Assembly (NCBI GenBank): GCA_023150805.1
Contig: JAKLKF010000042.1
Location: 1-55,261, forward strand
DNA from: Myxococcota bacterium
GTDB lineage: Bacteria; Myxococcota_A; UBA796; UBA2385
Reading direction: 5' to 3'
Length of the DNA stretch: 55,261 bases
Below are positions 28,690 to 37,869 of the stretch, in pieces (the first letter of the stretch is position 1; each line of letters begins with the position of its first letter). The translations under genes and the position numbers were made by a program. The notes below the pieces were generated by a model. That model searched no databases, was not told the origin of the DNA, and was given only the letters and a program-made list of their open reading frames with translations.

Positions 28690-28995
28690 GCCCGGGCGGA
28701 CCGGCGGCCCGGCTCCGCAGCAGGCGGGCGACCTCCATCATCCCGACCAGGCGCTCCTCGAACCACGGCACGTCGTCGGTGGGGGTCGCCTCGACCCGGT
28801 AGAGGAAGCCCTGGCCCTGCTCGGCGTCCAGGTCGAGGATCCTGCGCACCTCCGCGCCGTGGTGGCACAGCCCGCGGGCGCCGGCTCGCCGTCCATCGCC
28901 TCCACCCAGGCCCTGGCGCGCAGGTCCGGGTCGGTCGGCGGGACGCGGTCCCCCAGCGGCGCCTCGTCCCCCCGCAGGTGGAGCAGGGCGCCCAT
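28565..28995 (-). pseudogene. Small gene of unknown function, probably frameshifted
   Basis: From an ATG at 28995 (GTG at 29013 possible) the minus strand reads with near-total G/C at third codon positions for about 43 codons (MGALLHLRGDEAPL... to DGEPAPAG). The strong codon pattern then moves to another frame from about 28870 on (LCHHGAEVRRILDLDAEQG... to MMEVARLLRS). One missing base near 28868-28872 would join the halves into a protein of about 95-100 residues. After about 28700 the frame continues antisense to the mutase gene to a stop at 28565, and that part is probably not native. No family recognised. A sequencing error would make it an intact gene. The rest of 28690-29122 holds nothing else I can support. 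Confidence 0.45.
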
Positions 28996-29122
28996 CGGCG
29001 CGGAGACGCCCACGGCGCCGGACCGGCGGCCCCTCGGCGCCGGGGCGGGATCACCATCGGAGGAGCGGGACGTCGCGGAAAGGTACCGCCCCGGCGCGCA
29101 CCGAGGGCCCGCCGGCGCGCGC

Positions 29123-30172
29123 CTACCGCTCGAAGAGCAGCACTCCGCCCTCGCCGGCCGCCACGGCCACCAGCTCGGTGGAGAGTCCGACCCGCCGCGC
29201 GTCCCCGGGCGCGGCCACCTCGAAGAGCAGGACCGGATCGCTGGGCTCGGCCAGGTCGACGACGGCCAGGCCGCCGAGCCCGCAGGCCACGAAGGCCCGA
29301 TCGCCGTCCACCGTCACGCCCTCGGCGTCGCCGGGCAGGCCGCCCACGCTGCCCTGCAGGGCGCCGTCGGCGCCCACCGTGACCAGGCCGGCCTCGCCGG
29401 CGGCCACGGCAACCCCCTCCGCCAGCAGGTCCAGGCCGCGGGCGGGCGCGCCCAGGTCCACGGGCGGCAGCAGGGTGGGGGCGGACGGATCGCTCACGTC
29501 GACCGGGCGCAGGCCCGAGGCGCCGTCGGCGATCCACGCCCGCTCGCCGGACAGCGCCACGTCCATCGCGGTGCCCGGCGTGGGCAGGCTGGCCCGCAGG
29601 TCGGGGCCGGTCGGGTCGCCGCCGTCGACCAGGGTCAGGCCGAAGCCGTCGTCCTCGGGCTCGGTGCCCGACCAGCTCGCGACGGCGACGAGCTGGCCGT
29701 CGACGTGCACGCCCATCGCCCGGGGCGCCAGGCTCACCTCGCCCCGCCAGTCGGGCAGGGTCGGGTCGCTGAGGTCCACCGCCACCAGGCGCCCGCTCCA
29801 GGTGCCGACCCAGGCGACCTGCCCGACCAGGTGCACGGAGGTGGCCTGTCCGACCGGCACGCTGGCCACCTGGACCGGGGCCGAGGGGTCGGACACGTCG
29901 AAGACCAGCAGCCCGTCGTTGTCGGCCGCGACGATGGCGTGGTCGTCGAGCAGCGCCACCTCCCACGCCTCGATGGCGGAGATCTGCCCCACGCGCACCG
30001 GGGCGCCGCCGGAGGTGCCGCCGTCGCTGCCACCTCCGCCGTCGCTGCCGCCGTCCCCGCCGCCCCCATCGGCCTGTCCTCCATCGGCGCCGCCACCGTC
30101 CCCTCCCCCGCCGCTGTCGTCCGCGACGTCCTTGTCTCCGCAGGCCAGCAGGGCGAGCGCGACCAGAAACAT
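29123..30172 (-). CDS. Lipoprotein with LVIVD-type beta-propeller repeats
   Basis: 349 aa. A short signal ends in the lipobox LLAC (Cys about 11), followed by an Asp-Gly-Gly-rich linker of about 45 residues. The rest is a beta-propeller of LVIVD-like repeats, each with a pattern such as GLLVFDVSDPSAPVQV, RLVAVDLSDPTLP, GLRPVDVSDPSAPTL and GLAVVDLAEPSDPVLL. Such proteins sit at the cell surface, often with unknown ligands. The ATG at 30172 has GGGAGG about 6 nt upstream, and TACCCT further up is a possible -10. It is divergent from the asparaginase gene. Confidence 0.85.
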   Translation of the reverse strand: MFLVALALLACGDKDVADDSGGGGDGGGADGGQADGGGGDGGSDGGGGSDGGTSGGAPVRVGQISAIEAWEVALLDDHAIVAADNDGLLVFDVSDPSAPVQVASVPVGQATSVHLVGQVAWVGTWSGRLVAVDLSDPTLPDWRGEVSLAPRAMGVHVDGQLVAVASWSGTEPEDDGFGLTLVDGGDPTGPDLRASLPTPGTAMDVALSGERAWIADGASGLRPVDVSDPSAPTLLPPVDLGAPARGLDLLAEGVAVAAGEAGLVTVGADGALQGSVGGLPGDAEGVTVDGDRAFVACGLGGLAVVDLAEPSDPVLLFEVAAPGDARRVGLSTELVAVAAGEGGVLLFER

Positions 30173-30263
30173 GAGAACCTCCCGTGCCCAGGGTAGCCCG
30201 ATGGGTCGCCCCCGGCGGGGCGAACGGCTAGGCAGCCCACCGCCACCGCCCGACGGAGCCTCT

Positions 30264-31373
30264 GTGACCCTTCGCCCCGCGCAGCCCCAGATGCCCGGCG
30301 CCCACGCCGCCCACCTGTACCCCCGCTCGACCTTCGGCGAGCAGGACGCGGGCATCCCGACCGGGCGGGACGTGGCCTGGGAGCCGCTGGTCGACTACCG
30401 GCGGCACGGGGTGAGCGAGACGACCATCCACGGCGCGGTCGCCTGGTGGAGCGGGCAGCGGCAGGTCCACGCCTTCGGCGGCGACGTGCTCTGCTACGGC
30501 CGCAGCATGATGAAGCTCCTGTACATGAAGCCCTTCGTGCAGCAGCTCGCCCACCTGCCCGCGGCCCAGCAGGCGATCAGCGTGTCCAGCCACAACGGCA
30601 CGACCGAGCACGTGGCGGCGGCCCAGGCCCTGTTGCCCCGGTCGGACTGGGGGCTGATGCAGACCCCGCTGGACCTGCCGCTGGTGCAGTTCGGGCGGCA
30701 GGTCCGGCGGCCGCGGCGCTGGTACAACAACAGCAGCGGCCACCACGCCGCGATCCTGGCCGGCTGCAAGGCCCGGGGCTGGGACCGCGTGGGCTACACC
30801 CTGCCCGGCCACCCGGTCTTCCGCGCCTACGTCGAGGTGGTGCGGCAGGCGCTGGGCCCCGACTGGCGCCCGCTGCGCATCGCGCGCGACGGCGACGGCC
30901 TGCCGACCGTGTCGATGACCGTCAACGAGCTGGCCCGCTGCTACGCCTGGCTCGCCCGCCACAAGGACGACGACTGGATCTGGGGTGCGATGGTGGCCGA
31001 GCCGGACCTGGTCGGCGGCTTCAACCGGCTGGACACCACCGTGATCAAGTCCTGCGGCGGCCGGGTCATCGCCAAGGAGGGCGCCGACGGCCTGCTGGGC
31101 CTGGCGATCGACCACCCCGACCACCCCGAGGGCCTGGGCATCGTCATCAAGATCGCCCACGGCTGGGACCCCCAGGCGACCTGGTACGTGGCGCGCGGCA
31201 TCCTGGGGGTGCTGGGCTTCGACCTGCGCACGCCCTACAAGCTGCACCGCCAGAAGGCCTTCCTGGTGCCCGGCGTGGTGCCGCCCGAGCACCGCGACGC
31301 CCTGGCCGCCATCCCGACCTTCGACCCCTGGGACCCCGACGTCGACCGCTGGCAGTTCGACCCGGAGCTGTAG
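30264..31373 (+). CDS. Asparaginase II family protein
   Basis: 369 aa. The sequence follows the Asparaginase_II family: SVSSHNGTTEHVAAAQALL (cf. the SH(S/N)G motif), NNSSGHHAAILAGCKARGW in the position of the NCSGKHA motif, and a C-terminal CGGRVIAKEGADGLLGLAI region. Rhizobium etli AnsA is the studied relative: it hydrolyses L-asparagine to aspartate and ammonia. In the NNSSGHH segment the usual Cys is Ser and the usual Lys is His, so activity or specificity may differ. The GTG start has GGAG 6 nt upstream. Guanine deaminase follows after 24 nt, consistent with nitrogen recovery. Confidence 0.83.
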   Translation: MTLRPAQPQMPGAHAAHLYPRSTFGEQDAGIPTGRDVAWEPLVDYRRHGVSETTIHGAVAWWSGQRQVHAFGGDVLCYGRSMMKLLYMKPFVQQLAHLPAAQQAISVSSHNGTTEHVAAAQALLPRSDWGLMQTPLDLPLVQFGRQVRRPRRWYNNSSGHHAAILAGCKARGWDRVGYTLPGHPVFRAYVEVVRQALGPDWRPLRIARDGDGLPTVSMTVNELARCYAWLARHKDDDWIWGAMVAEPDLVGGFNRLDTTVIKSCGGRVIAKEGADGLLGLAIDHPDHPEGLGIVIKIAHGWDPQATWYVARGILGVLGFDLRTPYKLHRQKAFLVPGVVPPEHRDALAAIPTFDPWDPDVDRWQFDPEL

Positions 31374-31397
31374 GGGACTTCGGGTTAGCCGCGGCCG

Positions 31398-32675
31398 ATG
31401 CCACGCCTGCGCGCCCGCCTGCTGGACCCCGCCTCGCCCGCCGCGACCACCTGGTTGCCCGACGCCCTGGTGGAGATCGACCCGCTGGGGCGGATCGCCG
31501 CGGCGGGCCCCTGGGACGGCGGCCCCTGCGACGAGGACCTGCGCCCCGGCGTGTTGACCCCGGGCTTCGTCGACGTGCACCTGCACTACCCGCAGACCCG
31601 GATCCTCGGCTCGGCCAGCGGCCCCCTGCTGGACTGGCTGCGGACCAGCACCTTCCCCGAGGAGACGGCCTTCGCCGACCCGGCCCACGCCGCCAGCGTG
31701 GCGACCGCCTTCGCGGCGGCGCTGGCGGCGGCGGGGACGACGCTGTGCCAGGCCTATGGCTCGGTCCACCCCGCCGCGGCCGAGGCGCTGTTCCAGGCGC
31801 TGGCGGACCGCGGCCTGCGGGCCATCGCCGGGCCCGTGCTGATGGACCAGGGCGCGCCCGCCGCGCTCCTGCTGCCGGCGGACCGGGCCCTGCCGGCGCT
31901 GGAGGCGCTGGTCGAGCGCTGGCACGGCCACGACGGGCGGCTGCAGGTCGCCGTGATCCCCCGCTTCGCGCTGTCCTGCACCCCCGCGCTGATGGAGGGT
32001 GCCGCCGCGCTGGCCCGCCGGCGGGGGCTGTGGGTGGCGACCCACCTGTCGGAGAACCCGGCGGAGTGCCGCGAGACGACCGCGATGTTCGGCGCCCGCG
32101 ACTACCTGGAGGTCTACGAGGAGGTGGGCCTGGTGCACGACCGCACCGTCCTGGCGCACTGCATCCACCTCTCCCCGGGCGAGTGGGACCGGCTGGCCGC
32201 GGCCGGCGCGGTGGTGGCGCACTGTCCCGACAGCAACGACTTCCTGGGCAGCGGCGGGATGCCGCTGGCCGAGCTGGACGCCCGCGGGGTCCAGCTGGGC
32301 CTGGGCACCGACGTCGCCGCCGGCCGCAGCTTCCGGGTGCCGCGCATCGCCAGCAGCGCCCACGACAACGCGCTCCGGCAGGGCCTGCGCCCGCCGCCGG
32401 CGCGGTGGTTCTGGCAGGCCACCCGCGGCGGCGCGCTGGCGCTGGGCCAGGCCCACCTGGGCAGCGTCCGGGCGGGCATGGACGCCGACCTGGCGCTGCA
32501 CGACCTGCCCACCTGGGTCGACACCGGCGACCAGGCCCTGTCCTGGCTGCTCTTCCACCACGACGCCCCGGCCCCACGCCGGACCTGGGTCCGGGGCCGG
32601 CTGGTCTGGGACCGACAGGCGCACGCGGCGGCGGGAGGGGTCTTCCCCTGGGACGAGGTCGGCGAGCGGAGCTGA
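31398..32675 (+). CDS. guaD: Guanine deaminase
   Basis: 425 aa, amidohydrolase superfamily. Zinc ligands and family motifs: PGFVDVHLHYPQTRILGS (HxH, about residue 60), ATHLSENPAECRE (the GuaD-type HLSEN), AHCIHLSPGEW and LGLGTDVAAGRSF (catalytic Asp). It converts guanine to xanthine and ammonia. No ribosome site is seen before the ATG; a TTAGCC sequence ends 7 nt upstream, so the mRNA may be leaderless with its own promoter. It probably acts with the asparaginase upstream in nitrogen salvage. Confidence 0.92.
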   Translation: MPRLRARLLDPASPAATTWLPDALVEIDPLGRIAAAGPWDGGPCDEDLRPGVLTPGFVDVHLHYPQTRILGSASGPLLDWLRTSTFPEETAFADPAHAASVATAFAAALAAAGTTLCQAYGSVHPAAAEALFQALADRGLRAIAGPVLMDQGAPAALLLPADRALPALEALVERWHGHDGRLQVAVIPRFALSCTPALMEGAAALARRRGLWVATHLSENPAECRETTAMFGARDYLEVYEEVGLVHDRTVLAHCIHLSPGEWDRLAAAGAVVAHCPDSNDFLGSGGMPLAELDARGVQLGLGTDVAAGRSFRVPRIASSAHDNALRQGLRPPPARWFWQATRGGALALGQAHLGSVRAGMDADLALHDLPTWVDTGDQALSWLLFHHDAPAPRRTWVRGRLVWDRQAHAAAGGVFPWDEVGERS

Positions 32676-32677
32676 CC

Positions 32678-32691
32678 TGGTCGCTCGACCA
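32678..32691. terminator. Small hairpin between convergent genes
   Basis: TGGTC and GACCA arms flank a 4-nt loop in the 27-nt gap between the guanine deaminase stop and the stop of the facing gene. The stem is only 5 bp and no T-tract follows, so a terminator role is weakly supported. Confidence 0.25.
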
Positions 32692-32702
32692 ACCTTACAC
32701 TG

Positions 32703-33263
32703 CTAGACGAGCGCGGCGAGGGTGCCACCCAGGGCCACCACGGCGAGGAGCACCGCGCAGCCCGAGCCCTTGGCGCCGGTGGGCGCCGGAGCCGCCGCCG
32801 AGGGGCGCGGCGGCGGGGGCGGCGGGCGCGGGCTGGCCTTGCGCACCGGCACCGGGGCCGAGCCGCTCCACAGGCGCGGCGCGGGGTCCGGCCCCGCGAA
32901 GCGGTGCACCTTGCCCGGCGTGAACCAGCTCGGCGGATCCTGGACCCCTTCGACCACCACCGTCAGGTCCCCCGACGCCTCCAGCCGGATCGACCGGTAG
33001 CCGCGGATCACCAGCTCCAGGCCCTGCGGCCGCTCCGGCGCCTCCATCATCCCCAGGTGGACCGAGCCGTCCCGCGTCTCGCCCTGCAGCACGGCCTGGG
33101 TGACCTCGGCGGGCACGTGGCCGTCGACGCCCTCGGGGTGGGTCTGCACGGGGTGGGGCGCCTGCGGGCCGTGGCTGAGCCAGACGTGCAGGGCGCCGTC
33201 GGCGTCGAAGGAGACGACGCCGGACTCGAAGACCAGGGGGTAGGTACCGGGGGGCTGGGACAT
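32703..33263 (-). CDS. Hypothetical protein with C-terminal membrane anchor
   Basis: 186 aa. No recognised family. The first 125 residues look like a globular beta-rich domain (MSQPPGTYPLVFESGVVSFD...). A basic and proline-rich linker follows (about 125-160, with a run of six prolines), then one C-terminal hydrophobic helix (CAVLLAVVALGGTLAAL) that would anchor it with the N-terminal domain in the cytoplasm. The ATG has GGAGG 12 nt upstream, rather far, and a TAGTCC hexamer ending 6 nt before the ATG, so leaderless expression is possible. Confidence 0.65.
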   Translation of the reverse strand: MSQPPGTYPLVFESGVVSFDADGALHVWLSHGPQAPHPVQTHPEGVDGHVPAEVTQAVLQGETRDGSVHLGMMEAPERPQGLELVIRGYRSIRLEASGDLTVVVEGVQDPPSWFTPGKVHRFAGPDPAPRLWSGSAPVPVRKASPRPPPPPPRPSAAAPAPTGAKGSGCAVLLAVVALGGTLAALV

Positions 33264-33347
33264 GGCGGGGGACTACCTCCCGCGGGGAACGGGTGGAAGG
33301 GTGGGCCCGCGCCCGGGTGCGAGGACGGCGCCCGCGCGGCGGGCCGC

Positions 33348-34418
33348 TCAGCGGCGGCAGGGGCCGGCGGGACCGCCCGCCTCCTGGTAGCGCCAGCTCC
33401 CGTCGGGCTGGGGCGACAGCCGGGCCTGGTGCAGCCGGGCGGTGACCTCCACCGCGCCGTCCGCGCCCCGGCGCACGGGGCCGGTCGCGCCCAGGCCGGT
33501 GACGCTCCAGCGGTCTTCGCGCGCGCTGCCGACGCGGAAGGTCCACAGGTCGTCGGCCTCGCACAGGGCGACCCGCTCGCCCGTCCCGTCCACGGTGCAG
33601 GACAGGTGGACCTGCTCGGCGGGCGTGCACAGCGTCGCGCCGCGGCGCCCGATCTCCAGGGTGCGGGCCTGGGCGGCCCCCAGGTGCAGGGCGGCCTTGC
33701 CCTCCCGCAGCAGGAGCTGCCAGCGGGCCAGGCGGTCGGGCAGGGCCTCGGCGACGGCCAGCGAGTCGCCGTCTTCTGCGAGCAGCAGGCCGTCCGGGCC
33801 GCCGAGCAGCGCGACCGGCCGCGGCCCGGCGACGACGCCGATCAGCGAGAGCGCGTCGAGGGGCACGCAGGGGACCAGGGCCAGCGGGTCGCGGGTGGCG
33901 CAGCCCAGCGGCGGCGGGGGGTCGACCGGGGCGCCCTCAGCCTCCGGGACGCGCTCCAGCCAGGCCCGCGCCAGGTCGGGCGGCGTGTCGTGGAGCACGG
34001 CGGTGACCCTGCCCGCGCCGGCCGCCGCCGCGGCGCCGCCCAGCAGCTCGCGCACCTCTCCCGCCGGCAGGCCCACCGCGACCACGTCGCGCGGCGGCAG
34101 CCGGCCCCGGGGCGCACGACCGCCCGGGTCGGCGGCGGCCCCGGAAGGGAGGACCAGGTGCAGCTCCCCGTCCGCTGTCGGAACGACCTGGTGGACCAGG
34201 CCAGCCGCGTCGGCGACGGCCTGCAGCGCGGCGGAGGCCGGGCCCGCGGGCAGCTCCAGGTCGACGGGCGCGCCCCCTCCCACCACCAGCAGCTCCAGGC
34301 CCGTGGCCCGAGCCAGCGCGGCGGCGGCCCACGCCGCGGGGGCCCCCTGCAGCTCGACGCCGTCGTGGCGGGGCTCGGCGGCGGCCGCCAGCCCGATCCC
34401 CAGGAGCACGCCCAGCAT
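33348..34418 (-). CDS. Secreted protein of unknown function, STN-like N-terminal region
   Basis: 356 aa. A signal peptide ([16 protein letters not shown]) is followed by a segment with the spacing of secretin/TonB short N-terminal (STN) domains: an AWAAAALARATGLELLVV helix-strand, then SAALQAVADAAGLVHQV (about residues 30-90). This assignment is tentative. The remainder is Ala/Pro/Leu-rich with several Cys (CATRDPLALVPC, CTPAEQVHLSC, GPC) and no known family. The ATG overlaps the stop of the FAD oxidoreductase by 1 nt (TGATG), so the two are coupled and may act together. Confidence 0.68.
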   Translation of the reverse strand: MLGVLLGIGLAAAAEPRHDGVELQGAPAAWAAAALARATGLELLVVGGGAPVDLELPAGPASAALQAVADAAGLVHQVVPTADGELHLVLPSGAAADPGGRAPRGRLPPRDVVAVGLPAGEVRELLGGAAAAAGAGRVTAVLHDTPPDLARAWLERVPEAEGAPVDPPPPLGCATRDPLALVPCVPLDALSLIGVVAGPRPVALLGGPDGLLLAEDGDSLAVAEALPDRLARWQLLLREGKAALHLGAAQARTLEIGRRGATLCTPAEQVHLSCTVDGTGERVALCEADDLWTFRVGSAREDRWSVTGLGATGPVRRGADGAVEVTARLHQARLSPQPDGSWRYQEAGGPAGPCRR

Positions 34419-35977
34419 CAGCGCCCCTCGTGGTAGTCGGGCTCGGTGTTGACCGCCCAGACCGGGGCCTTGTCCACCCGGCCGGCCGCGATCTGGTCCA
34501 CCGCCACCATCGCGGTGAGCACCGAGTGGTCCTGGTTGTTGTACCGGTGCATCCCGTTGCGCCCGACGAGCCACAGGTTCTCGAAGCCGTCGAGCCAGGC
34601 GCGAAGCCCGTCGAAGCGGTCCCAGGTGCCGAAGTAGGCGGGGTAGGTGCGCGGCATCCGGACCACGACGCCGTCGCGGACCGCGCCGGGCCGGGCCAGG
34701 CCCAGCGCGACCAGCTCGGCGGCCGCCTGGTCCACCAGGGCCGCGTCCGGCGTCGACCACAGCGCGTCCCCCCGATCGCAGAAGTACTCCAGGCCCACCC
34801 AGGTCGTGGCCGGGTCGGCCACCAGCCAGGGGCTCCAGTTGTTGAAGATCTGCATCCGACCGGCCCGGGCGCGTGGGTCCTGCAGGTAGATCCAGTTGTC
34901 GTCCAGCGGCCGGCCGCGGTCCTGCAGGGCCAGGCGGTCCAGGAGCAGGCCCACCGTCACGAAGTCGCGGTAGCACAGGCCCGCGGCGACCTCGGCCACG
35001 TCCGCCGGCACCGACGAGCTGTCCCGCAGCCCGGCGACGAGCTCGGCGACGGGCATGGTGCTGAAGACGTGGGCGGCCTCCAGCTCGTAGGCGTGCCCGT
35101 CCCGGTCCTGGACCCGCACGCCGCGCACGCGCCGCGGCGCCGCCGGATCCGCCAGCACGGCCACCGCGCGCTGGCCCAGGCGCACCTCGCCTCCGGCCGC
35201 GACGACCTCCCGCGCGACCGTCTCCCACATCTGCCCCGGGCCGAGCTTCGGGTAGAGGAAGCGCTCGATGAGCGAGGTCTCGACCGGATCTCCCGGCGAG
35301 CGGGCGCCGGGGATCACCCGCTGCAGGTAGTCGGCCACCGCCGCGCGCAGGGACAGCCCCTTGATGCGCTGGGCGCCCCACTCGGCGCTGATCTCCCGGC
35401 AGGGCCGGCCCCAGACCTTCTCGGTGTAGGACTGGAAGAAGGTCCGGTACAGCTCCTGCCCGAAGCGGTTGACCAGGAAGTCCTCCAGGTTGCGCTCGGG
35501 CCGGGGCAAGAGGCTGGCGCGGGCGTAGGAGGCGGCGATGCGCGCCGCCGGCACCGCGCCGAGCTTGCGCAGGGTCGGAGGATCCAGCCGCAGCGGGTAC
35601 GGGAAGAGGTGGCCGCGATGCAGGATGCGCGAGCGCCGCGGGCGCAGCAGCATCACCTGGTCCTGAACCTGCGGGTCGGGCCCCTCGCCGCTGGCCAGGT
35701 GGGCGCGGCGGCCGTGGTAGGCCAGCTCGACGGGGCCATCCACGGCCTGCACGGGCAGGCGGTCCAGCCACCAGTCCATCACCCGGGCCTCGCGGCTGAA
35801 GAAGCGGTGGCCCCCGATGTCCAGCCGGTTGCCGGCGTGGACCACGGTGCGGGAGATCCCGCCGACCTGCGGATCGGCCTCCAGCACCACCGGCCGCAGG
35901 TCGGTGCGGCGCAGCAGCTCGAAGGCGGCCGTCAACCCGGCGGGACCACCTCCGACGATCACCGCGACCTTGGACAC
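34418..35977 (-). CDS. FAD/NAD(P)-dependent oxidoreductase of the UDP-galactopyranose mutase/protoporphyrinogen oxidase-like group
   Basis: 519 aa. An N-terminal dinucleotide-binding fold ([17 protein letters not shown], then the acidic residue in [11 protein letters not shown]) precedes [16 protein letters not shown], and [17 protein letters not shown]...YTEKVWG, which are hallmarks of a bacterial family often found near glycan-biosynthesis genes. A C-terminal FAD-contact segment ([19 protein letters not shown]) completes it. It probably reduces or isomerises a sugar or lipid intermediate; the substrate is unknown. The GTG start at 35977 has GAGG 5 nt upstream, and a strong inverted repeat lies just above the start. 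It is divergent from the PhoX-like gene. Confidence 0.85.
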   Translation of the reverse strand: MSKVAVIVGGGPAGLTAAFELLRRTDLRPVVLEADPQVGGISRTVVHAGNRLDIGGHRFFSREARVMDWWLDRLPVQAVDGPVELAYHGRRAHLASGEGPDPQVQDQVMLLRPRRSRILHRGHLFPYPLRLDPPTLRKLGAVPAARIAASYARASLLPRPERNLEDFLVNRFGQELYRTFFQSYTEKVWGRPCREISAEWGAQRIKGLSLRAAVADYLQRVIPGARSPGDPVETSLIERFLYPKLGPGQMWETVAREVVAAGGEVRLGQRAVAVLADPAAPRRVRGVRVQDRDGHAYELEAAHVFSTMPVAELVAGLRDSSSVPADVAEVAAGLCYRDFVTVGLLLDRLALQDRGRPLDDNWIYLQDPRARAGRMQIFNNWSPWLVADPATTWVGLEYFCDRGDALWSTPDAALVDQAAAELVALGLARPGAVRDGVVVRMPRTYPAYFGTWDRFDGLRAWLDGFENLWLVGRNGMHRYNNQDHSVLTAMVAVDQIAAGRVDKAPVWAVNTEPDYHEGR

Positions 35978-35987
35978 CCGCGCCTCG

Positions 35988-36013
35988 GTCGCGCCCGAAT
36001 GCGGGGGCGCGAC
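35988..36013. promoter_or_regulatory. Perfect 9-bp inverted repeat upstream of the FAD oxidoreductase gene
   Basis: GTCGCGCCC at 35988-35996 and its complement at 36005-36013 flank an 8-nt spacer. The repeat starts 11 nt above the GTG start of the minus-strand oxidoreductase gene, in the divergent region shared with the PhoX-like lipoprotein. It could be an operator or an mRNA leader hairpin. Confidence 0.4.
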
Positions 36014-36086
36014 AGTTCGCCCCCTACCCCGTCCCAGGATCGACACGCGACTGGGATAGCGTGGCGCGCCCCAGGGAGAACCGACG

Positions 36087-37841
36087 ATGCCCCTCCCCCT
36101 CCTGCTGAGCCTGCTCGCGTGCGGCGAAGGGACCTCCTCCAGCCCGGCGCCCGCGGCCGGGCCACCCGCGGCCCACCTGCGCATGGTGAGCGGGGTGCCG
36201 CGGACCTCGCCCGACGGCGTGACGGTCCTGGCCGACCTGCGCATGGGCGCGACCGGGACCCGCCTGACCTGGACGCCCCTGCTGGTGCAGGGGCAGGCCT
36301 ACGGCGACGGCGCGCCCTTCGGCACCGTGCCCGACGCCCGCGGCAACCCCGTCGACGGCGCCGCCTGCGCCGGGCCGGACTTCCCCGGCATCTTCCAGGC
36401 GCACGGCGTCACGTGGATGCTCAGCCACCTGGAGTGCGCCCCGGGCGCGCTGGTGTTGTCGGAGCTGGCGCAGGACGCACAGGGCTCCCTCCGCGTGCTC
36501 CGCTCGGCCCCGACCACCCCCGCGGGGATCGGGCCGATCAACCAGCCCTGCTCGGGCGACGTGACCCCCTGGAGCAGCCTGCTCACCGCCGAGGAGTACG
36601 AGACCGACGCCGCGCTGTGGGTCCGTGGCAAGGGCGTGGTGCCGCCCGCCCACCTGCCCGAGGGCGCCCGGTACCACGACCACAGCAGGTACGCGGACTG
36701 GGCGCGCCACGCGGGCCCCGGCACCTGGCCTTCCCCCTATGCCAACGGCTGGATGATCGAGACCTGGATCACCGACGAGTCCGGCGGAGCCCGCGCCGTG
36801 CGCCACGGCAGCATGGGCCGGTTCAGCCACGAGCTGGGGCTGGTCATGCCCGACCAGCGCACCGTCTACCTCTCCGACGACACGAGCTACGGGATCCTGG
36901 CCATGTTCGTCGCCGACGTGCCGGGGGACCTCTCGGCGGGCACGCTGTACGCGGCGCGGCTCCACCAGCGGGCCGGGGAGGGCGGCGACTGGGAGCTGGA
37001 GGTGCAGTGGCGGAGCCTGGGGCACGCCACGGACGCCGAGATCGAGGCCTCGCTGGCGAGCGGGCCCCGCTTCGACGCGTTGTTCGATCACCGGCCCCTG
37101 CCCGCGGGCGGCACCTGCCCCGAGGGCCTGGCGCCCTACCGGGGACCGCAGGGCGTGGACCAGTGCCTGGCGGTCCGGCCGGGGATGGAGACCCTGGCCA
37201 GTCGCCTGGAGACCCGGCGGGTCGCCGCCCTCGCCGGCGCGACCGCCGAGCTGCAGAAGGCCGAGGGCCTGGCCCTCGACCCCGGGACGCGCCGCCTGTA
37301 CCTCGCGACCACGCGCCTGGCGGACGGCATGCTGGCCGGCTCGCCTCCCTGGCCCGAGGCCGACCACCTGCAGCTCCCGCGGAACCCCTGCGGGGTGGTG
37401 TGGGCCTTCGACCTGGCCGCCGGACCCGCCGTCGACGCTTCCGGGGCGCCGATCGACAGCGAGTGGGTCGCCGGGGTGGCCCGACCGGCGGTCCAGGGCA
37501 TCGCCGAAGGCGGAGGGTGCTCGGAGCAGGGCATCAGCGAACCCGACAACCTGGCGGTCATCCCGGCGGGGCCCGGCCAGCCGGGCATCCTGCTCATCGC
37601 CGAGGACACCGGGCGCTCCCCCAACCGGCTGTGGGCGCACCAGGACGGCGTCCTGTTGCCGATCCTCTCCGCGCCCCCCGCGCCCGCCCAGGGCCGCACG
37701 GCCGAGGTGTCGGGCCTGTCCTGGGTGCCCGAGGCGCTCGGCAGCGGCTGGGTCACCGTCGCGATCCAGCACCCCGGCGGCCAGCCGGCGACGACCGGGG
37801 TGCTGGGGCCCTTCCCGGTCCACGCGGGCCTGCCCCACTGA
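36087..37841 (+). CDS. PhoX/DUF839-family lipoprotein (putative alkaline phosphatase)
   Basis: 584 aa. A signal with the lipobox LLAC (Cys about 12) precedes a beta-propeller-like body with PhoX/DUF839 motifs: [21 protein letters not shown] (about 150-170), [30 protein letters not shown] and [10 protein letters not shown]...ILLIAED. PhoX enzymes are Ca2+/Fe3+-dependent phosphomonoesterases; acidic metal ligands appear present in the SDD, EPDN and AED segments, but activity is unproven. Two Cys pairs may form disulfides. A GGGAGAA site precedes the ATG by 6 nt; TAGCGT about 30 nt upstream is a possible -10. It converges with the c-type haem lipoprotein gene. Confidence 0.8.
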   Translation: MPLPLLLSLLACGEGTSSSPAPAAGPPAAHLRMVSGVPRTSPDGVTVLADLRMGATGTRLTWTPLLVQGQAYGDGAPFGTVPDARGNPVDGAACAGPDFPGIFQAHGVTWMLSHLECAPGALVLSELAQDAQGSLRVLRSAPTTPAGIGPINQPCSGDVTPWSSLLTAEEYETDAALWVRGKGVVPPAHLPEGARYHDHSRYADWARHAGPGTWPSPYANGWMIETWITDESGGARAVRHGSMGRFSHELGLVMPDQRTVYLSDDTSYGILAMFVADVPGDLSAGTLYAARLHQRAGEGGDWELEVQWRSLGHATDAEIEASLASGPRFDALFDHRPLPAGGTCPEGLAPYRGPQGVDQCLAVRPGMETLASRLETRRVAALAGATAELQKAEGLALDPGTRRLYLATTRLADGMLAGSPPWPEADHLQLPRNPCGVVWAFDLAAGPAVDASGAPIDSEWVAGVARPAVQGIAEGGGCSEQGISEPDNLAVIPAGPGQPGILLIAEDTGRSPNRLWAHQDGVLLPILSAPPAPAQGRTAEVSGLSWVPEALGSGWVTVAIQHPGGQPATTGVLGPFPVHAGLPH

Positions 37842-37869
37842 GCGCGGGCCACGGGCCCCGGGCCGCTCA
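37839..37869. terminator. Hairpin spanning the two stop codons of convergent genes
   Basis: TGAGCG (37839-37844, including the PhoX-like stop) pairs perfectly with CGCTCA (37864-37869, including the facing stop). Within the loop, GGGCC-ACG-GGCCC can form an inner stem. It may act as a two-way terminator; no T-tract is present. Confidence 0.35.
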
